Below, piece after piece: positions 9,127 through 18,100 of a stretch of 38,680 bases of DNA. The position numbers and the translations under genes are program-made. Under the pieces are notes generated by a model, which saw only the letters and a list, made by a program, of their open reading frames with translations, was not told the origin of the DNA and searched no databases. Position 1 is the stretch's first letter, and each line of letters starts with the position of its first letter. The stretch spans positions 1-38,680 of the forward strand of contig JAJYGE010000225.1 in NCBI GenBank assembly GCA_021785155.1. Direction: 5' to 3'. This DNA is from Planctomycetota bacterium (GTDB taxonomy: Bacteria; Planctomycetota; Phycisphaerae; WQYP01).

Positions 9127-11103
9127 CTAATTCAATGTACGCTTCGTGATCTCTTCATTAATCTTGTCAATAAACGCCGACAGCGGCATGGCCCCGAGAT
9201 CCTGATCCTTACCGGTGCGCACAGCAACGGCATTGGCCTGCATCTCCTTGGCCCCGACAATCAGCAGATAGGGAATTTTCTGTTCACGGGCACGGCGAAT
9301 CTTGGCACCAATTTTATCATCCGCGGTATCAATTTCTGAACGTACCCCGACGGCCAGGAGCTTGCTGTTGACATCCCGGGCGTAGGCGACGAATTTCTCG
9401 CTGATGCTCAGAACAATGGTCTGCACCGGGGAAAGCCATGTCGGAAACGCGCCGGCAAAATGTTCAATCAATATTCCCGTGAATCGTTCCATGGAACCGA
9501 ACGGTGCACGATGGATCATCACCGGACGGTGCGGCGAATTATCCGCGCCGATATATTCAAGCGCAAAACGCTCCGGAAGAACGTAATCAAGCTGCACGGT
9601 GCCTAGCTGCCACTGTCGGCCAATGACATCTTTCACGAGAAAATCCAGCTTCGGCCCGTAAAATGCGGCCTCGCCAAGGGCCTCTTCATGGCGAATCCCG
9701 ACCTCTTTCACAATTTTTCGCAGCGTCGCTTCCGCCCGATCCCACAGGGCCGGATCACCTGCATACTTATCCGATGCCGGATCGCGTAAACTCACCCGAC
9801 ACTGGTAATCCGTGAATCCCAGCGTCTTAAATACCAGTAATACCATTTCCACGGTGGAGCGCAATTCCTCTTCCACCTGTTCCGGCGTGCAGAACAGATG
9901 CGCATCGTCCTGCGTGAATCCACGCACACGCGTCATTCCGGATAGTTCGCCGGATTGCTCAAAGCGATAAACGGTTCCGAATTCCGCCAGACGTATGGGA
10001 AGATCACGATAACTGTGCGGGGCGGCGGCATAAATCTGAATGTGATGCGGGCAGTTCATCGGTTTGAGCAGATATTCGCTTTCATCTGTGCCATCGCGTT
10101 CCTTCATTTTAATCGTTGGGAATTGCGACTCTTTGTAATATGGATAATGCCCGCTGGTCTTATATAAATTAATATTCCCGATGTGCGGCGTATAAACGGA
10201 ACTATAGCCACGGCGGACCAATTCCAGCCGCATAAAATTTTCCAGTTCCTGCCGAACCACGCCCCCCTTGGGCATCCACAGAATTAAACCGCTGCCTACC
10301 AGAGGCGAAATGGTAAACAAACCAAGTTGTTTTCCAATCACCCGGTGATCGCGACGTTTGGCCTCATCAATAAGTTGCAGGTGCGATTCCAATTCCTGTC
10401 GGGTGAAAAACGCGGTTCCATAAATCCGCTGCAACTGTTGCTTGGACGCATCACCATGCCAATATGCACCGGCCACGCTGGTGACCTTGAATGCGCCGAT
10501 GCGACCGGTCGCGGGTAAATGCGGCCCGCGACACAGGTCTTCCCAATTCTTCTGCGGTTCGCCGGTAACGTAAAAGCTGATAACCGCTTGCGAATCTATC
10601 GCCAAAGCCCGTTGGGCATTGTCGAGTTTGTATGGGTTTCCTTCTTGTTCCAGTTTGGAAAGCGCCGCCTCTCGCGGGAGTTCATAGCGCGTAAACGCGC
10701 GATTCTCGGCGACAATTTTTTCCATCTCCGCTTCAATGCGTGGAAAATCTTCTTCCCGGATTGGCTGGGCCAATTCCATATCATAGTAAAATCCCGTCTC
10801 CACCGGGGGGCCATAGGCCAAACGTACCGCCGGAAACAGCCGCGTAATCGCCTCGGCCATCACATGGGCGGTCGAATGCCGTAACAGATATACGGCATTG
10901 GGATCAGCGGCCTTGGCGGTGACGATTGCCACTTCCGCATCCTGATGAATAGGCGTGGATAGATCGGCAAGCTGTCCATTAATCAACGCCCCTATCGCAT
11001 CACGGGCCAGGCGCTGACCAATGGCTTGCGCCACCTGCAAAGGTGTGATAGAAACGGCATCAAACTGCTTTTTTGCCCCGTCGGGCAGAGTAATCGTAAT
11101 CAT
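9127..11103 (-). CDS. thrS: threonine-tRNA ligase
   Basis: A 658-residue class II synthetase of full bacterial length. Order: TGS domain (residues 1-60, 'ITITLPDGAKKQF'), N2 editing domain with the HxxxH ('RHSTAHVMAEAI') and CxxxH ('DLCRGPHLP') motifs intact so that mischarged Ser-tRNA can be cleared, the catalytic core with motif 2 region 'EFGTVYRFEQSGELSGMTRVRGFTQDD' starting near residue 370 and the zinc-ligand 'PMNCPHH', motif 3 near 'HRAPFGSMERF', and the C-terminal anticodon-binding domain ('YARDVNSKLLAVGVR' onward). The ATG at 11103 overlaps the stop of the upstream lipoprotein gene by 4 bp. Confidence 0.97.
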   Translation of the reverse strand: MITITLPDGAKKQFDAVSITPLQVAQAIGQRLARDAIGALINGQLADLSTPIHQDAEVAIVTAKAADPNAVYLLRHSTAHVMAEAITRLFPAVRLAYGPPVETGFYYDMELAQPIREEDFPRIEAEMEKIVAENRAFTRYELPREAALSKLEQEGNPYKLDNAQRALAIDSQAVISFYVTGEPQKNWEDLCRGPHLPATGRIGAFKVTSVAGAYWHGDASKQQLQRIYGTAFFTRQELESHLQLIDEAKRRDHRVIGKQLGLFTISPLVGSGLILWMPKGGVVRQELENFMRLELVRRGYSSVYTPHIGNINLYKTSGHYPYYKESQFPTIKMKERDGTDESEYLLKPMNCPHHIQIYAAAPHSYRDLPIRLAEFGTVYRFEQSGELSGMTRVRGFTQDDAHLFCTPEQVEEELRSTVEMVLLVFKTLGFTDYQCRVSLRDPASDKYAGDPALWDRAEATLRKIVKEVGIRHEEALGEAAFYGPKLDFLVKDVIGRQWQLGTVQLDYVLPERFALEYIGADNSPHRPVMIHRAPFGSMERFTGILIEHFAGAFPTWLSPVQTIVLSISEKFVAYARDVNSKLLAVGVRSEIDTADDKIGAKIRRAREQKIPYLLIVGAKEMQANAVAVRTGKDQDLGAMPLSAFIDKINEEITKRTLN

Positions 11104-11912
11104 GGGGACGGATTATCCGACACTTTGGTGGTTTTGTCTTGTGTCTGACCACGAATTGCCATATTTATCCGCGGATGCCGGGTTTGCCATCGCTGACAGG
11201 CATCAAGAATGGCGTGAAGCATCATCTTCTGAACACCGGGACTGTCAATAATCGTCGCATGTGTCAGCTTTTTTGTGGGAAAATTCACTTTGGCATAACG
11301 CAAATTAATATCCGTTAACCTGGTGCTATAAACATTTTTCGCTTTTGCCGGCACGCCCCGCCATATCGGCAACCAATCCCAATCGGGATGACTTTTATAG
11401 ATATCCATACAGCGTTCCACATTGGGTGGAATCAGCGGCGGCGTGACCGGATCAATCAGCAGCAGCAATTGCACCTTGATACCGCGATGCCCTAATGCCC
11501 TGGCAACGCGTATCTGATCATCCGCCCCCCATGAATGCCCATACAATATCAGTGGGCCGTGCATCAGATGCCTGCGATAATCACGCAGGAGAATACGCTG
11601 AAATTGTCCTTTGCTGTGATCGGCGATCGCCGCCGCCTGAATAATATGTGCCCCGTTAAGATGCGAAGCCAACCCATCAATGCCCAGGCTGAAAACCCCG
11701 AGAAACCCGCGCATGCCAAAGGCGTGCCCCGGATATTGATAAGCTGACTGATCACCGGTCAAAACCGCAGACTGCACCGGATCAGCGGGCCGTCCGGTCA
11801 AATCCACACAGCCGGGATTAACGATCACCATTACACCCACAAATGCAAGCACGATCAGGTATTTATTCGACGCGTTCCATACCTTTGATTTCATAATCAA
11901 CTTCACCATCAT
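11100..11912 (-). CDS. alpha/beta-hydrolase-like lipoprotein
   Basis: About 270 residues. The N-terminus is a basic stretch, a hydrophobic segment ('YLIVLAFVGVMVIV') and NPGC, a plausible lipobox with Cys near 37, so it is probably attached to a membrane from the outside. The mature part has a nucleophile elbow GHSWG at about 127-131, followed by 'LLLIDPVTPP' (candidate acid near 155) and 'THATIIDSP' (candidate His near 224), the order expected for a Ser-Asp-His alpha/beta hydrolase such as a lipase, esterase or thioesterase. No closer family is recognised. Several starts are close together (TTG 11918, ATG 11912, ATG 11909). Its stop overlaps the thrS start by 4 bp, so it is probably translationally coupled to thrS. 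Confidence 0.7.
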   Translation of the reverse strand: MMVKLIMKSKVWNASNKYLIVLAFVGVMVIVNPGCVDLTGRPADPVQSAVLTGDQSAYQYPGHAFGMRGFLGVFSLGIDGLASHLNGAHIIQAAAIADHSKGQFQRILLRDYRRHLMHGPLILYGHSWGADDQIRVARALGHRGIKVQLLLLIDPVTPPLIPPNVERCMDIYKSHPDWDWLPIWRGVPAKAKNVYSTRLTDINLRYAKVNFPTKKLTHATIIDSPGVQKMMLHAILDACQRWQTRHPRINMAIRGQTQDKTTKVSDNPSP

Positions 11913-11918
11913 TGCCAA

Positions 11919-12046
11919 TTCGCCATTCCAAGCGTTGAATCATAAAGGCAGTTCATCCTGTTGACGAGCAATGCCATGACGGACATGCGTATTTGACTAT
12001 TTTGCCGCCCAAGAGCATTTTAATTGACAATAATCATTCACATTAA
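11919..12046. other. intergenic, no gene seen
   Basis: AT-rich spacer that should contain the minus-strand promoter of the lipoprotein-thrS-UDPGP operon. I see no convincing sigma70 pair and no coding frame. Confidence 0.4.
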
Positions 12047-12069
12047 TCACGGCATTGGAATGCGTCGGC

Positions 12070-12349
12070 CCCCACGCCACCGCCATGGCGGCGTATCTGG
12101 GGCTATGGGGCTGTTCACAATGGTTATGTTTTTGGTACGCTGAAACTCAGCCGAGCCTTACAGGTTGCTTTTGGCACACTGGTGATTTTCTGGACGCTAC
12201 TGACCTTGGCGGAAACAAAGGGTAATGTCGGCATTCGCATGGCTGCTGGTTATAAAAGAATCTTCTGCGGACTGTCCGCCGGCCTGGCCCGGATACTAAA
12301 CGCGTTCTATGGCAAGGTCATCATGCCGCTGGGGCCGGCAACACAATAA
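12070..12349 (+). pseudogene. decayed SatP/YaaH (GPR1/FUN34) acetate-transporter fragment
   Basis: Three plus-strand frames read in succession give a contiguous match to the C-terminal half of the SatP/YaaH family: 'YLGLWG' in one frame (12091-12108), 'LFTMVMF' in the next, then 'FGTLKLSRALQVAF' through 'KVIMPLGPATQ' and TAA at 12347-12349. The family consensus there is of the YLGLWGxFTLFMFFGTLK type and ends in 'GRTVLPIG'. Two frameshifts therefore lie within about 30 bp, and the N-terminal half is missing. The last frame alone is open from 12047. Functional SatP is a six-helix acetate/succinate channel of the inner membrane; this copy cannot encode it. It is the only plus-strand coding trace between 7.65 and 38.7 kb. 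Confidence 0.68.
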
Positions 12350-12364
12350 TGGCACGGTTGGAGT

Positions 12365-13210
12365 TTATTTTTTCTTCTCTTTCTTTTCGGCTTCCGCCGC
12401 TTTGGCTTCTTTTTTCTTCTTTTTCCGGGCTTGCAGCACATGCCGACTCTGGATGGCCATTCCCAAAACACCCAGCCCCCCAAAGACCCACCATGGCTGA
12501 ACATTTCGGGCAGCGATCTTAAGCATCCCCGGATCAAAGCGGTGTGTGAACACCGCCACCACCCAGATTATCATCGCCGCCCCCACCCATGCTCCACCGA
12601 CCAAACTCATTGCCCGCGGAAATAAAAGTCCCAGCAGAATCGCCACCAGCAGCCCCGCCGCTGCCGCCGCGGCAATCTGGGCTTTCTCTGATTTATTTAA
12701 CCCCCGCATGTCTGATGCTATGACGTCATATTGCTTACCAATGTCGCACATCACGCGCCGCCGCAGCGCCAGCATCGGTCGGGTCGTTGCCGGGCGGGAG
12801 GGTTCCGTTGCCGCAGTTCCCGCCACCGCAGCCGCAGGCGACACGAGCGTATGCCTGTGTACTTTCGCCGGTGGTCGCGTGAACGCCCCATCATGCCACG
12901 CCATCAGGCCACCACATAATAACGCGGTCAATGCGCCAAAAAGCAGAGCCTGTGTCAATCGAAACAAGACCGCTCCGAGAAGAATCCCGATGACCATTCC
13001 CATTATCACCAGCGTCAGATCGGCCAGTTGAGTGTGCCAAAGCAGCGGCATAAAAAATCCGAATCCGGCCCCCACGGCTGCCATAAACACTGTAAGCACC
13101 GGGCGCGCCACCCGAACAAATTCAAGCCATAAAATCATCCCCAATACAAACAACGCCGCCGCGCCAATCAACAGGGCATTGTCTATCGTATGGGGGACCC
13201 ACATGTTCAT
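12365..13210 (-). CDS. multi-pass membrane protein with charged C-terminal tail
   Basis: About 281 residues. Hydrophobic segments: roughly four to five Gly/Ala/Leu-rich helices in residues 10-130 ('ALLIGAAALFVLGMI', 'FMAAVGAGFGFFM', 'LVIMGMVIGILLGAVLF'), a soluble Pro/Ala/Thr/Arg-rich loop, then three more helices ('AAAAAGLLVAILLGLLF', 'GGAWVGAAMIIWVVAVF', 'WVFGGLGVLGMAIQ') and a Lys/Glu-rich tail rich in KKK and EKK. It probably sits in the inner membrane with the basic tail in the cytoplasm. No family is recognised; the glycine pattern recalls DUF4203/TMEM198-like proteins, weakly. An ATG at 13210 is preferred; a TTG at 13255 would overlap the upstream gene by 11 bp. Confidence 0.6.
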   Translation of the reverse strand: MNMWVPHTIDNALLIGAAALFVLGMILWLEFVRVARPVLTVFMAAVGAGFGFFMPLLWHTQLADLTLVIMGMVIGILLGAVLFRLTQALLFGALTALLCGGLMAWHDGAFTRPPAKVHRHTLVSPAAAVAGTAATEPSRPATTRPMLALRRRVMCDIGKQYDVIASDMRGLNKSEKAQIAAAAAAGLLVAILLGLLFPRAMSLVGGAWVGAAMIIWVVAVFTHRFDPGMLKIAARNVQPWWVFGGLGVLGMAIQSRHVLQARKKKKKEAKAAEAEKKEKKK

Positions 13211-13244
13211 TGCTGTTATCACGCCAACGCCGCCCGCATCCGTC

Positions 13245-13862
13245 TTAAGACCCAAGTTGCACCGGGAGTGGTATTTTATGCTGCTTTTGAGGAACTGTGT
13301 AGCTGGGTTTTGTGGTCGGCAATTTCAGACCACCCCCAACGGGTGTCGCGGACATAATTGTCTGGTCCGGCAGGTGCTTTTTTTGCAGGCCGTACCGCAC
13401 GTGTTTTCCGGGAATACCGTTGAACTGAGGTGGGGATTTCCCCGCCCACACTTGCCCCAGATAAATGTCCCGATCAGTCAGCAACCCGTCAAAATGGTAA
13501 CTTGTTCCCGCCACGTCCGGCAGTTGATGCAGGAGGTGTCCACCGGCATAAAACCCGGAGTAATTATCCCACCATGCCATACATCGTCGCCCGTCAAACC
13601 GCACCAACGCGCTGTTCATCCAGGGTTCAACTTCAATGATCTTTATTCTCCCGCGGATTGGCCGCACGACTCCCATTTTTCCAGATGCATCAAAGGAATG
13701 TGAGCATCCCGCAACGCAGAGGGATAATGCCACGAGATACGCGGTAATTAAGCCGGGAGCCGTGACCGCGCTTGCAAACACACGATTGCGACGAACAGCA
13801 CTTATTACCCGGCCAGCCGTCGCGCAGGTTCGAATATTGTAGCGACACTTCGGTCTGTCCAT
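13245..13862 (-). CDS. predicted lipoprotein of unknown function
   Basis: About 205 residues if the ATG at 13862 is used; an ATG at 13898 and a GTG at 13781 are also possible. A basic n-region (RRNR) is followed by a hydrophobic segment ending in 'SLCVAGC', a good lipobox, so export and lipid anchoring are likely. The mature part contains 'WMNSALVRFDGRRCMAWWDNY' in its first half and a Pro-rich C-terminus ('PTTKPSYTVPQ'). No catalytic motif or known domain is visible. It lies directly upstream of the membrane protein on the same strand, almost touching, so the two may work together at the envelope; that is inference from position only. Confidence 0.6.
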   Translation of the reverse strand: MDRPKCRYNIRTCATAGRVISAVRRNRVFASAVTAPGLITAYLVALSLCVAGCSHSFDASGKMGVVRPIRGRIKIIEVEPWMNSALVRFDGRRCMAWWDNYSGFYAGGHLLHQLPDVAGTSYHFDGLLTDRDIYLGQVWAGKSPPQFNGIPGKHVRYGLQKKHLPDQTIMSATPVGGGLKLPTTKPSYTVPQKQHKIPLPVQLGS

Positions 13863-13971
13863 AGTCTGCCATGATAACGAATTATTCACCGGATACATAA
13901 GATCATCGCGGCTCGTTCCGCGACCCGATCAGGTTTATGGCTGCCACGCGCCGTCGGCGACGAAAATCCGG

Positions 13972-14790
13972 TCAAACACGCCGTTGACATTTCGGACACC
14001 ATACCGTAGTGCGACCACTGATATTTCTACTAATAAGAACGGCCCCACAGCGCAAGCACGGCAAACCCGCCCGGCCATAAACACGCAAGCTGGAGGCAAA
14101 ATTACCCTTCTGTTGAGCCACATTCCGATAATCGCGCAAGGTGGTGCCGCCAAGTGTGATAGATTTGTTTAAGACCTCACGAATGGCGGTGGCCAGATGA
14201 GAATAACATTCCGGCTTTATACCATTGAGCTTTTGCAGCGGATGCAAATGTGCTACCCAAAGAGATTCATCAATGTAGATATTCCCCAAGCCGGCAACGG
14301 TTCGCTGCGAGAGCAATTCAGCTTTTAATCCTCCACGCATGGTGCGCCAAGAGAAGAAATGTTCCGGCGTAACTGCCAAAGCGTCAACACCCATTTTTCC
14401 GGTTATTTCGCATTCTTGCGCACTGGCCCAATTTGGATAATGCCACACTCCGCCAAAACGCCGCGGGTCTTCCATGCGGAGTTCAAGGCCTGATGCCAAG
14501 CCGATAGTCATGTGTGTGTGCGGACGTCTGGGGTCATCAGGTGGGCAGCAATTGATACGTCCGCTCATACCTAAATGAAACAATAATACCTGTCCGTCAT
14601 CGAAAAGGCAGAACAACTTTTTTCCATGCCGAAGCGTGCTTGTGATGCACCGGCCCGTCAAGCCTAAAATTCGGCGCTGGCCGTGTCGTATATAACTTTT
14701 CCGGTAAACCGTTACACGAACAACCCGCACGTTGATAACAAAAGGCTCCAGCGTGCGGAGAACTTCCTGAACTTCGGGAAGCTCCGGCAT
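13972..14790 (-). CDS. mutM: formamidopyrimidine-DNA glycosylase
   Basis: A 272-residue bifunctional base-excision glycosylase/AP lyase that removes 8-oxoguanine and formamidopyrimidines. It begins MPELPEV, giving the Pro nucleophile and catalytic Glu after Met removal. The beta-sandwich Lys lies in 'RHGKKLF'. The helix-two-turn-helix has 'GLGNIYIDESL', and the C-terminus carries a complete zinc finger CxxC-x16-CxxC. All key residues are present. The ATG has GGGAG 6 bp upstream. It follows the response regulator by 36 bp and could share its transcript. Nei is the close paralogue, but the N-terminal PELPEV and the finger spacing favour MutM. Confidence 0.95.
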   Translation of the reverse strand: MPELPEVQEVLRTLEPFVINVRVVRVTVYRKSYIRHGQRRILGLTGRCITSTLRHGKKLFCLFDDGQVLLFHLGMSGRINCCPPDDPRRPHTHMTIGLASGLELRMEDPRRFGGVWHYPNWASAQECEITGKMGVDALAVTPEHFFSWRTMRGGLKAELLSQRTVAGLGNIYIDESLWVAHLHPLQKLNGIKPECYSHLATAIREVLNKSITLGGTTLRDYRNVAQQKGNFASSLRVYGRAGLPCLRCGAVLISRNISGRTTVWCPKCQRRV

Positions 14791-14826
14791 GATCGTCTCC
14801 CATTCGTTGAAGGCGGTAACCGGGGA

Positions 14827-15228
14827 TTACTCCGCCGCGGCAGCCGGGTTCAGCAACTTGTCCATGGAGTTTATAAGGCGATCTATACGAAAGGGTTTGT
14901 TGATGTAATCATCAACGCCCAATGTCTCGGCGTAAGTTTTATGGCGCGTGCCCATATTACCGGTAATCATGATAACAAATGGTTTGCTGCCTTTGGGTTT
15001 ACGGGCCTTGATGCGCTCCACCACCAGAAAGCCGCTGCGTTTGGGCAACATCATATCCAGAACAATCAGATCAGGTTGTTCCTTTTCGGTGAGTTCCACA
15101 GCCGTATTACCGTCACTGGCGGAGATTATTTTTGCCCCGGTGGTGGAAAGGGCTGCGGTGATGGTCGCCAATACGTCAGCATCATCGTCAACAACCAGAA
15201 TCGTTTTTTCCTTAAACTGTTCGCTCAT
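14827..15228 (-). CDS. single-domain response regulator (CheY-like receiver)
   Basis: About 133 residues forming one receiver domain and nothing else. Acidic triad DDD at 14-16, phospho-acceptor Asp58 ('LIVLDMMLP'), Thr89 in 'IMITGN' and Lys111 in 'YINKPF' are all present, so it should be phosphorylated by a histidine kinase. With no output domain it must act by protein contact, as CheY or phosphorelay carriers do; no kinase is in the window. The C-terminus ends in an Ala-rich tail. The ATG at 15228 is preferred over 15234 because AAAGGA directly abuts the upstream ATG, leaving a normal 6-bp spacing only for the second. Confidence 0.9.
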   Translation of the reverse strand: MSEQFKEKTILVVDDDADVLATITAALSTTGAKIISASDGNTAVELTEKEQPDLIVLDMMLPKRSGFLVVERIKARKPKGSKPFVIMITGNMGTRHKTYAETLGVDDYINKPFRIDRLINSMDKLLNPAAAAE

Positions 15229-15298
15229 AATCATTCCTTTGCCGCAATGCGGACAACTATTTTAACCTCATACTTCCAAACCGTTTAGTGCCAGTCGT

Positions 15299-15348
15299 GA
15301 TTGCCATAAATCATACCGCGTGATGATTATAGACGGATTGTGGCAATC
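15299..15348. repeat. bipartite stem-loop at the icd 3' end
   Basis: Outer arms GATTGCCA (15299-15306) and TGGCAATC (15341-15348) and inner arms AATCAT (15309-15314) and ATGATT (15323-15328) are exact complements, with an 8-nt loop. The right arm touches the icd stop codon. In the icd mRNA this could stabilise the 3' end or weaken read-through into the response regulator. Confidence 0.45.
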
Positions 15349-15355
15349 AGGCCAA
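15326..15355 (-). promoter_or_regulatory. candidate promoter for the response regulator
   Basis: On the minus strand TTGGCC (15350-15355) and a perfect TATAAT (15326-15331) are 18 bp apart, with the -35 box inside the 3' end of icd. The leader to the ATG at 15228 would be about 90 nt. It overlaps the stem-loop at the icd 3' end. Confidence 0.45.
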
Positions 15356-16633
15356 TCTTCCGATCAGCGCATCGGCAAATTCACTGCATTTGACCTCTTT
15401 TGCGCCTTTCATAAGTCGCGCAAAGTCGTAGGTGACCACTTTATCGCCAATGGTATGTTCCAAGCTCCTGACGATAGAATCAGCAGCCTCCTGCCACCCG
15501 ATATGCTCCAGCATCATCACGCCTGATAGTATGACGCTGCCCGGATTGACCTTATCCTGATTGGCATATTTGGGAGCGGTGCCGTGGGTGGCTTCAAACA
15601 CGGCATGGCCAGTGTCACAGTTAATATTGCCCCCCGGCGCAATACCAATGCCGCCCACCTGTGCCGCCAGAGCGTCACTTAGGTAATCGCCGTTGAGGTT
15701 CAATGTGGCGATAACATCAAACTCTTCAGGCCGCGTAAGTACCTGTTGAAGTGTAATATCCGCAATTGAATCTTTAATGACAATACCATTGGGCAGCCTG
15801 CACCAGGGGCCACCATCAATTTCAACGGCCCCGAATTTTTCCTTGGCCAATTGATATCCCCAGTCACGGAAGGCCCCTTCCGTATATTTCATGATGTTGC
15901 CTTTATGCACCAAGGTCACACTTTTTCGCTTATGGGCAATGGCATAATCAATGGCCGCACCAATCAATCGCTGCGAACCTTCTTTACTGACCGGTTTGAT
16001 ACCCACGCCGGAGGTCGCCGGGAAACGGACTTTCTTGAACGTCTGCGGGAATTCGGCTTCTATAAAATTCAAAACTTTCTGCGCTTCCGGCGAACCGGCC
16101 GCCCATTCGATTCCAGAATAAATATCTTCGGTGTTTTCACGATAAATGACCATATTGACGGCCTCAGGCCGCTTCACCGGGCTGGGCACACCGGTAAAAT
16201 ACCGCACGGGCCGCACACATACGTATAAATCCAACTGTTGCCGTAACGCCACATTTAAGGAACGAATGCCACCGCCCACCGGTGTGGTCAACGGTCCTTT
16301 AATCCCCACCAGAAATTTACGAAACGCATTGACCGTATCATCGGGAAGCCACGCCTTGGCATCCCCGGCAGGCTCACCGGTTTTGAATTTCAGAAATGAT
16401 TTTTCACCGGCATAGACCTCCATCCAGGCAATTTTACGTTTACCTTTGTATGATTTTTCAACCGCCGCATCAAACACGCGCACGCTGGCCCGCCATATAT
16501 CCGGCCCGGTGCCGTCACCTTCAATAAATGGCAAAATCGGGTGATCCGGCACCCGCAGTTTGTTGTCCGACCCCATGGTGATGGGTTGTCCGTGGGGTGG
16601 TACGCGTACAGTGGTAAATGCGATGTCCGTCAT
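15347..16633 (-). CDS. icd: isocitrate dehydrogenase, NADP-type
   Basis: About 428 residues. It catalyses oxidative decarboxylation of isocitrate to 2-oxoglutarate in the TCA cycle. The sequence follows the E. coli Icd type: '[11 protein letters not shown]' near the start, the phosphorylatable Ser in '[13 protein letters not shown]', '[14 protein letters not shown]', the Lys in '[13 protein letters not shown]', the metal-binding Asp in '[10 protein letters not shown]', and the adenine-binding '[18 protein letters not shown]'. The KY-N pattern in that loop favours NADP over NAD. The ATG at 16633 has AAAGG 11 bp upstream; a TTG at 16642 is an alternative. No icd kinase/phosphatase is in the window. 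Confidence 0.95.
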   Translation of the reverse strand: MTDIAFTTVRVPPHGQPITMGSDNKLRVPDHPILPFIEGDGTGPDIWRASVRVFDAAVEKSYKGKRKIAWMEVYAGEKSFLKFKTGEPAGDAKAWLPDDTVNAFRKFLVGIKGPLTTPVGGGIRSLNVALRQQLDLYVCVRPVRYFTGVPSPVKRPEAVNMVIYRENTEDIYSGIEWAAGSPEAQKVLNFIEAEFPQTFKKVRFPATSGVGIKPVSKEGSQRLIGAAIDYAIAHKRKSVTLVHKGNIMKYTEGAFRDWGYQLAKEKFGAVEIDGGPWCRLPNGIVIKDSIADITLQQVLTRPEEFDVIATLNLNGDYLSDALAAQVGGIGIAPGGNINCDTGHAVFEATHGTAPKYANQDKVNPGSVILSGVMMLEHIGWQEAADSIVRSLEHTIGDKVVTYDFARLMKGAKEVKCSEFADALIGRLA

Positions 16634-16855
16634 AGTTAACAATGCCTTTCATAGAAGTATATTAATCACAACCATTTACGTAGCTTAAAACACAACGCCG
16701 CTGTTAACAAGTCTTTGAAGTCCAAACCCGACCCAATTCCTGCGGTTCAATCGCGTGTCGACTTTTATTGGCCGCACTAAAGCGGCGGCAGAATTGCTGG
16801 TGCGTGCATCATGAGATCACCCTGTGCAGGGGCCGGCAGTAAACAGGTCAACGAA

Positions 16856-17749
16856 TTATACGCCTGCCTTAAGCCCCGCGTCGTCGCGTGCGCCAAGAGC
16901 CAAACCGGTCCAGTCCAATTCTCCGCGACCTTTGGCCATTCCGGATTGCAGGCGGTTGAACACCAGATCGGCCAGTGGCATTGGTGTGCCATATTGATCC
17001 GCGGCATCACGCACCAAACGTAAATCTTTTAGGCCCAAGCGCAGCAGAAACTTCGCCGGAAAATGCGACATGTCCACGACGGACTGACCATAATTTCGGT
17101 ACAGCGGACTGGCGAAAACGCCGCCACATAGCAGCTCCAGGGCGGCCTGCTTATCGACGCCGGCTTTTTCGGCCAATGTAAACGCCTCGGCCATTGCTTC
17201 TGTGGCCGCCGCGACCATAAAATTGCCGCACAATTTCAGCACATTGGCTGATTCCACACGATCACCGAAATCCACCACTGCCTGTCCCAATGCTTCGAGC
17301 ACTGGCCGCACCCGAGTCTTGGCGGCAGCGTCTCCCGAAGTGCAGACCCAGAGTTTTTTTGCCGCCGCAGCGTCGGGCCGTCCGAACACTGGAGCGGCAA
17401 TATAGGTGGAACCATTTTCCTGGTGCAATGCGGCCAGTTCACAAGCGGTGGCCGGTGCAATAGTGCTCATGGATACATGCACGCCCCCACGGCCAAGTTT
17501 TTTCAAAATGCCATGTGATCCCAACATGACGGCTCGCACCGCAGCATCATCCGCAAGCATGGTCAGGACAATACCATCGATATCCACGGTTTCAGCCGCT
17601 GTGGCGCAGGCCGTGGAGCCCGCAGCAACCGCTTCCGCGGTATGTGCCGCCGTCCGATTAAATACGCGAAGTGAATAGCCCGCTGCAATCAAATTCCGAA
17701 TCATTGGCGTACCCATTCGCCCGGTACCAATAAACCCGATGGTCGTCAT
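16856..17749 (-). CDS. 3-hydroxyisobutyrate dehydrogenase-like oxidoreductase
   Basis: About 297 residues of the beta-hydroxyacid dehydrogenase family. The Rossmann motif GFIGTGRMG begins at residue 5, the substrate-binding stretch is 'GGVHVSMSTIAP' near 115, the catalytic Lys lies in 'NVLKLCGNF' near 168, and 'GLKDLRLVRDAA' provides the C-terminal helix that closes the active site. Family members reduce or oxidise short hydroxyacids (3-hydroxyisobutyrate, tartronate semialdehyde, glyoxylate/succinate semialdehyde); the substrate here cannot be told. The ATG at 17749 is chosen because TTGGAG lies 9 bp upstream and the Rossmann strand follows at once; an ATG at 17770 is in frame but lacks a ribosome site. 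Confidence 0.85.
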   Translation of the reverse strand: MTTIGFIGTGRMGTPMIRNLIAAGYSLRVFNRTAAHTAEAVAAGSTACATAAETVDIDGIVLTMLADDAAVRAVMLGSHGILKKLGRGGVHVSMSTIAPATACELAALHQENGSTYIAAPVFGRPDAAAAKKLWVCTSGDAAAKTRVRPVLEALGQAVVDFGDRVESANVLKLCGNFMVAAATEAMAEAFTLAEKAGVDKQAALELLCGGVFASPLYRNYGQSVVDMSHFPAKFLLRLGLKDLRLVRDAADQYGTPMPLADLVFNRLQSGMAKGRGELDWTGLALGARDDAGLKAGV

Positions 17750-17770
17750 CTTGTATTTCTCCAAAAACAT

Positions 17771-18100
17771 ATCCGGTGCAATTCTTGGTTTGGTTGCAGC
17801 GGAATCGGAAAGACCTCAAAGCCGTTTGCATACGTCAGCGATTCAGTGCCCTGATCGATTCAGCGACTTTTACTGATGATTCATAACCTCACTGGACTAT
17901 AGTGCTTGGAACACCCTGCTTACATCGTCCCCACAACCCGGTCATGCCGCAGGCATTTTTCCGCCCCGCCTAAATTGTCGCGTGGGCTTTCCAGGCAACC
18001 GTATCCGCTGCCACGCAACGGACGGATATTGCACCAAATACTGCATTTACCATACACCTACCGCAAATACCTCTCATGAGGGCCGATCCGATTGTTCTTT
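17771..18100. other. 330-bp intergenic region, no gene seen
   Basis: Lies between lipB and the dehydrogenase gene. A short palindrome TTTCACG-AAC-CGTGAAA at 18099-18115 straddles the lipB stop codon and may form a 7-bp hairpin, but no T run follows it on the minus strand. No convincing coding frame, RNA gene or promoter is visible. Confidence 0.4.

Noticed and set aside
12546..13703. Long plus-strand frames opposite the membrane protein and lipoprotein genes
   Set aside because: The minus strand carries signal peptide, lipobox and transmembrane patterns; the plus-strand frames are Pro/Thr/Ala/His-rich shadows.
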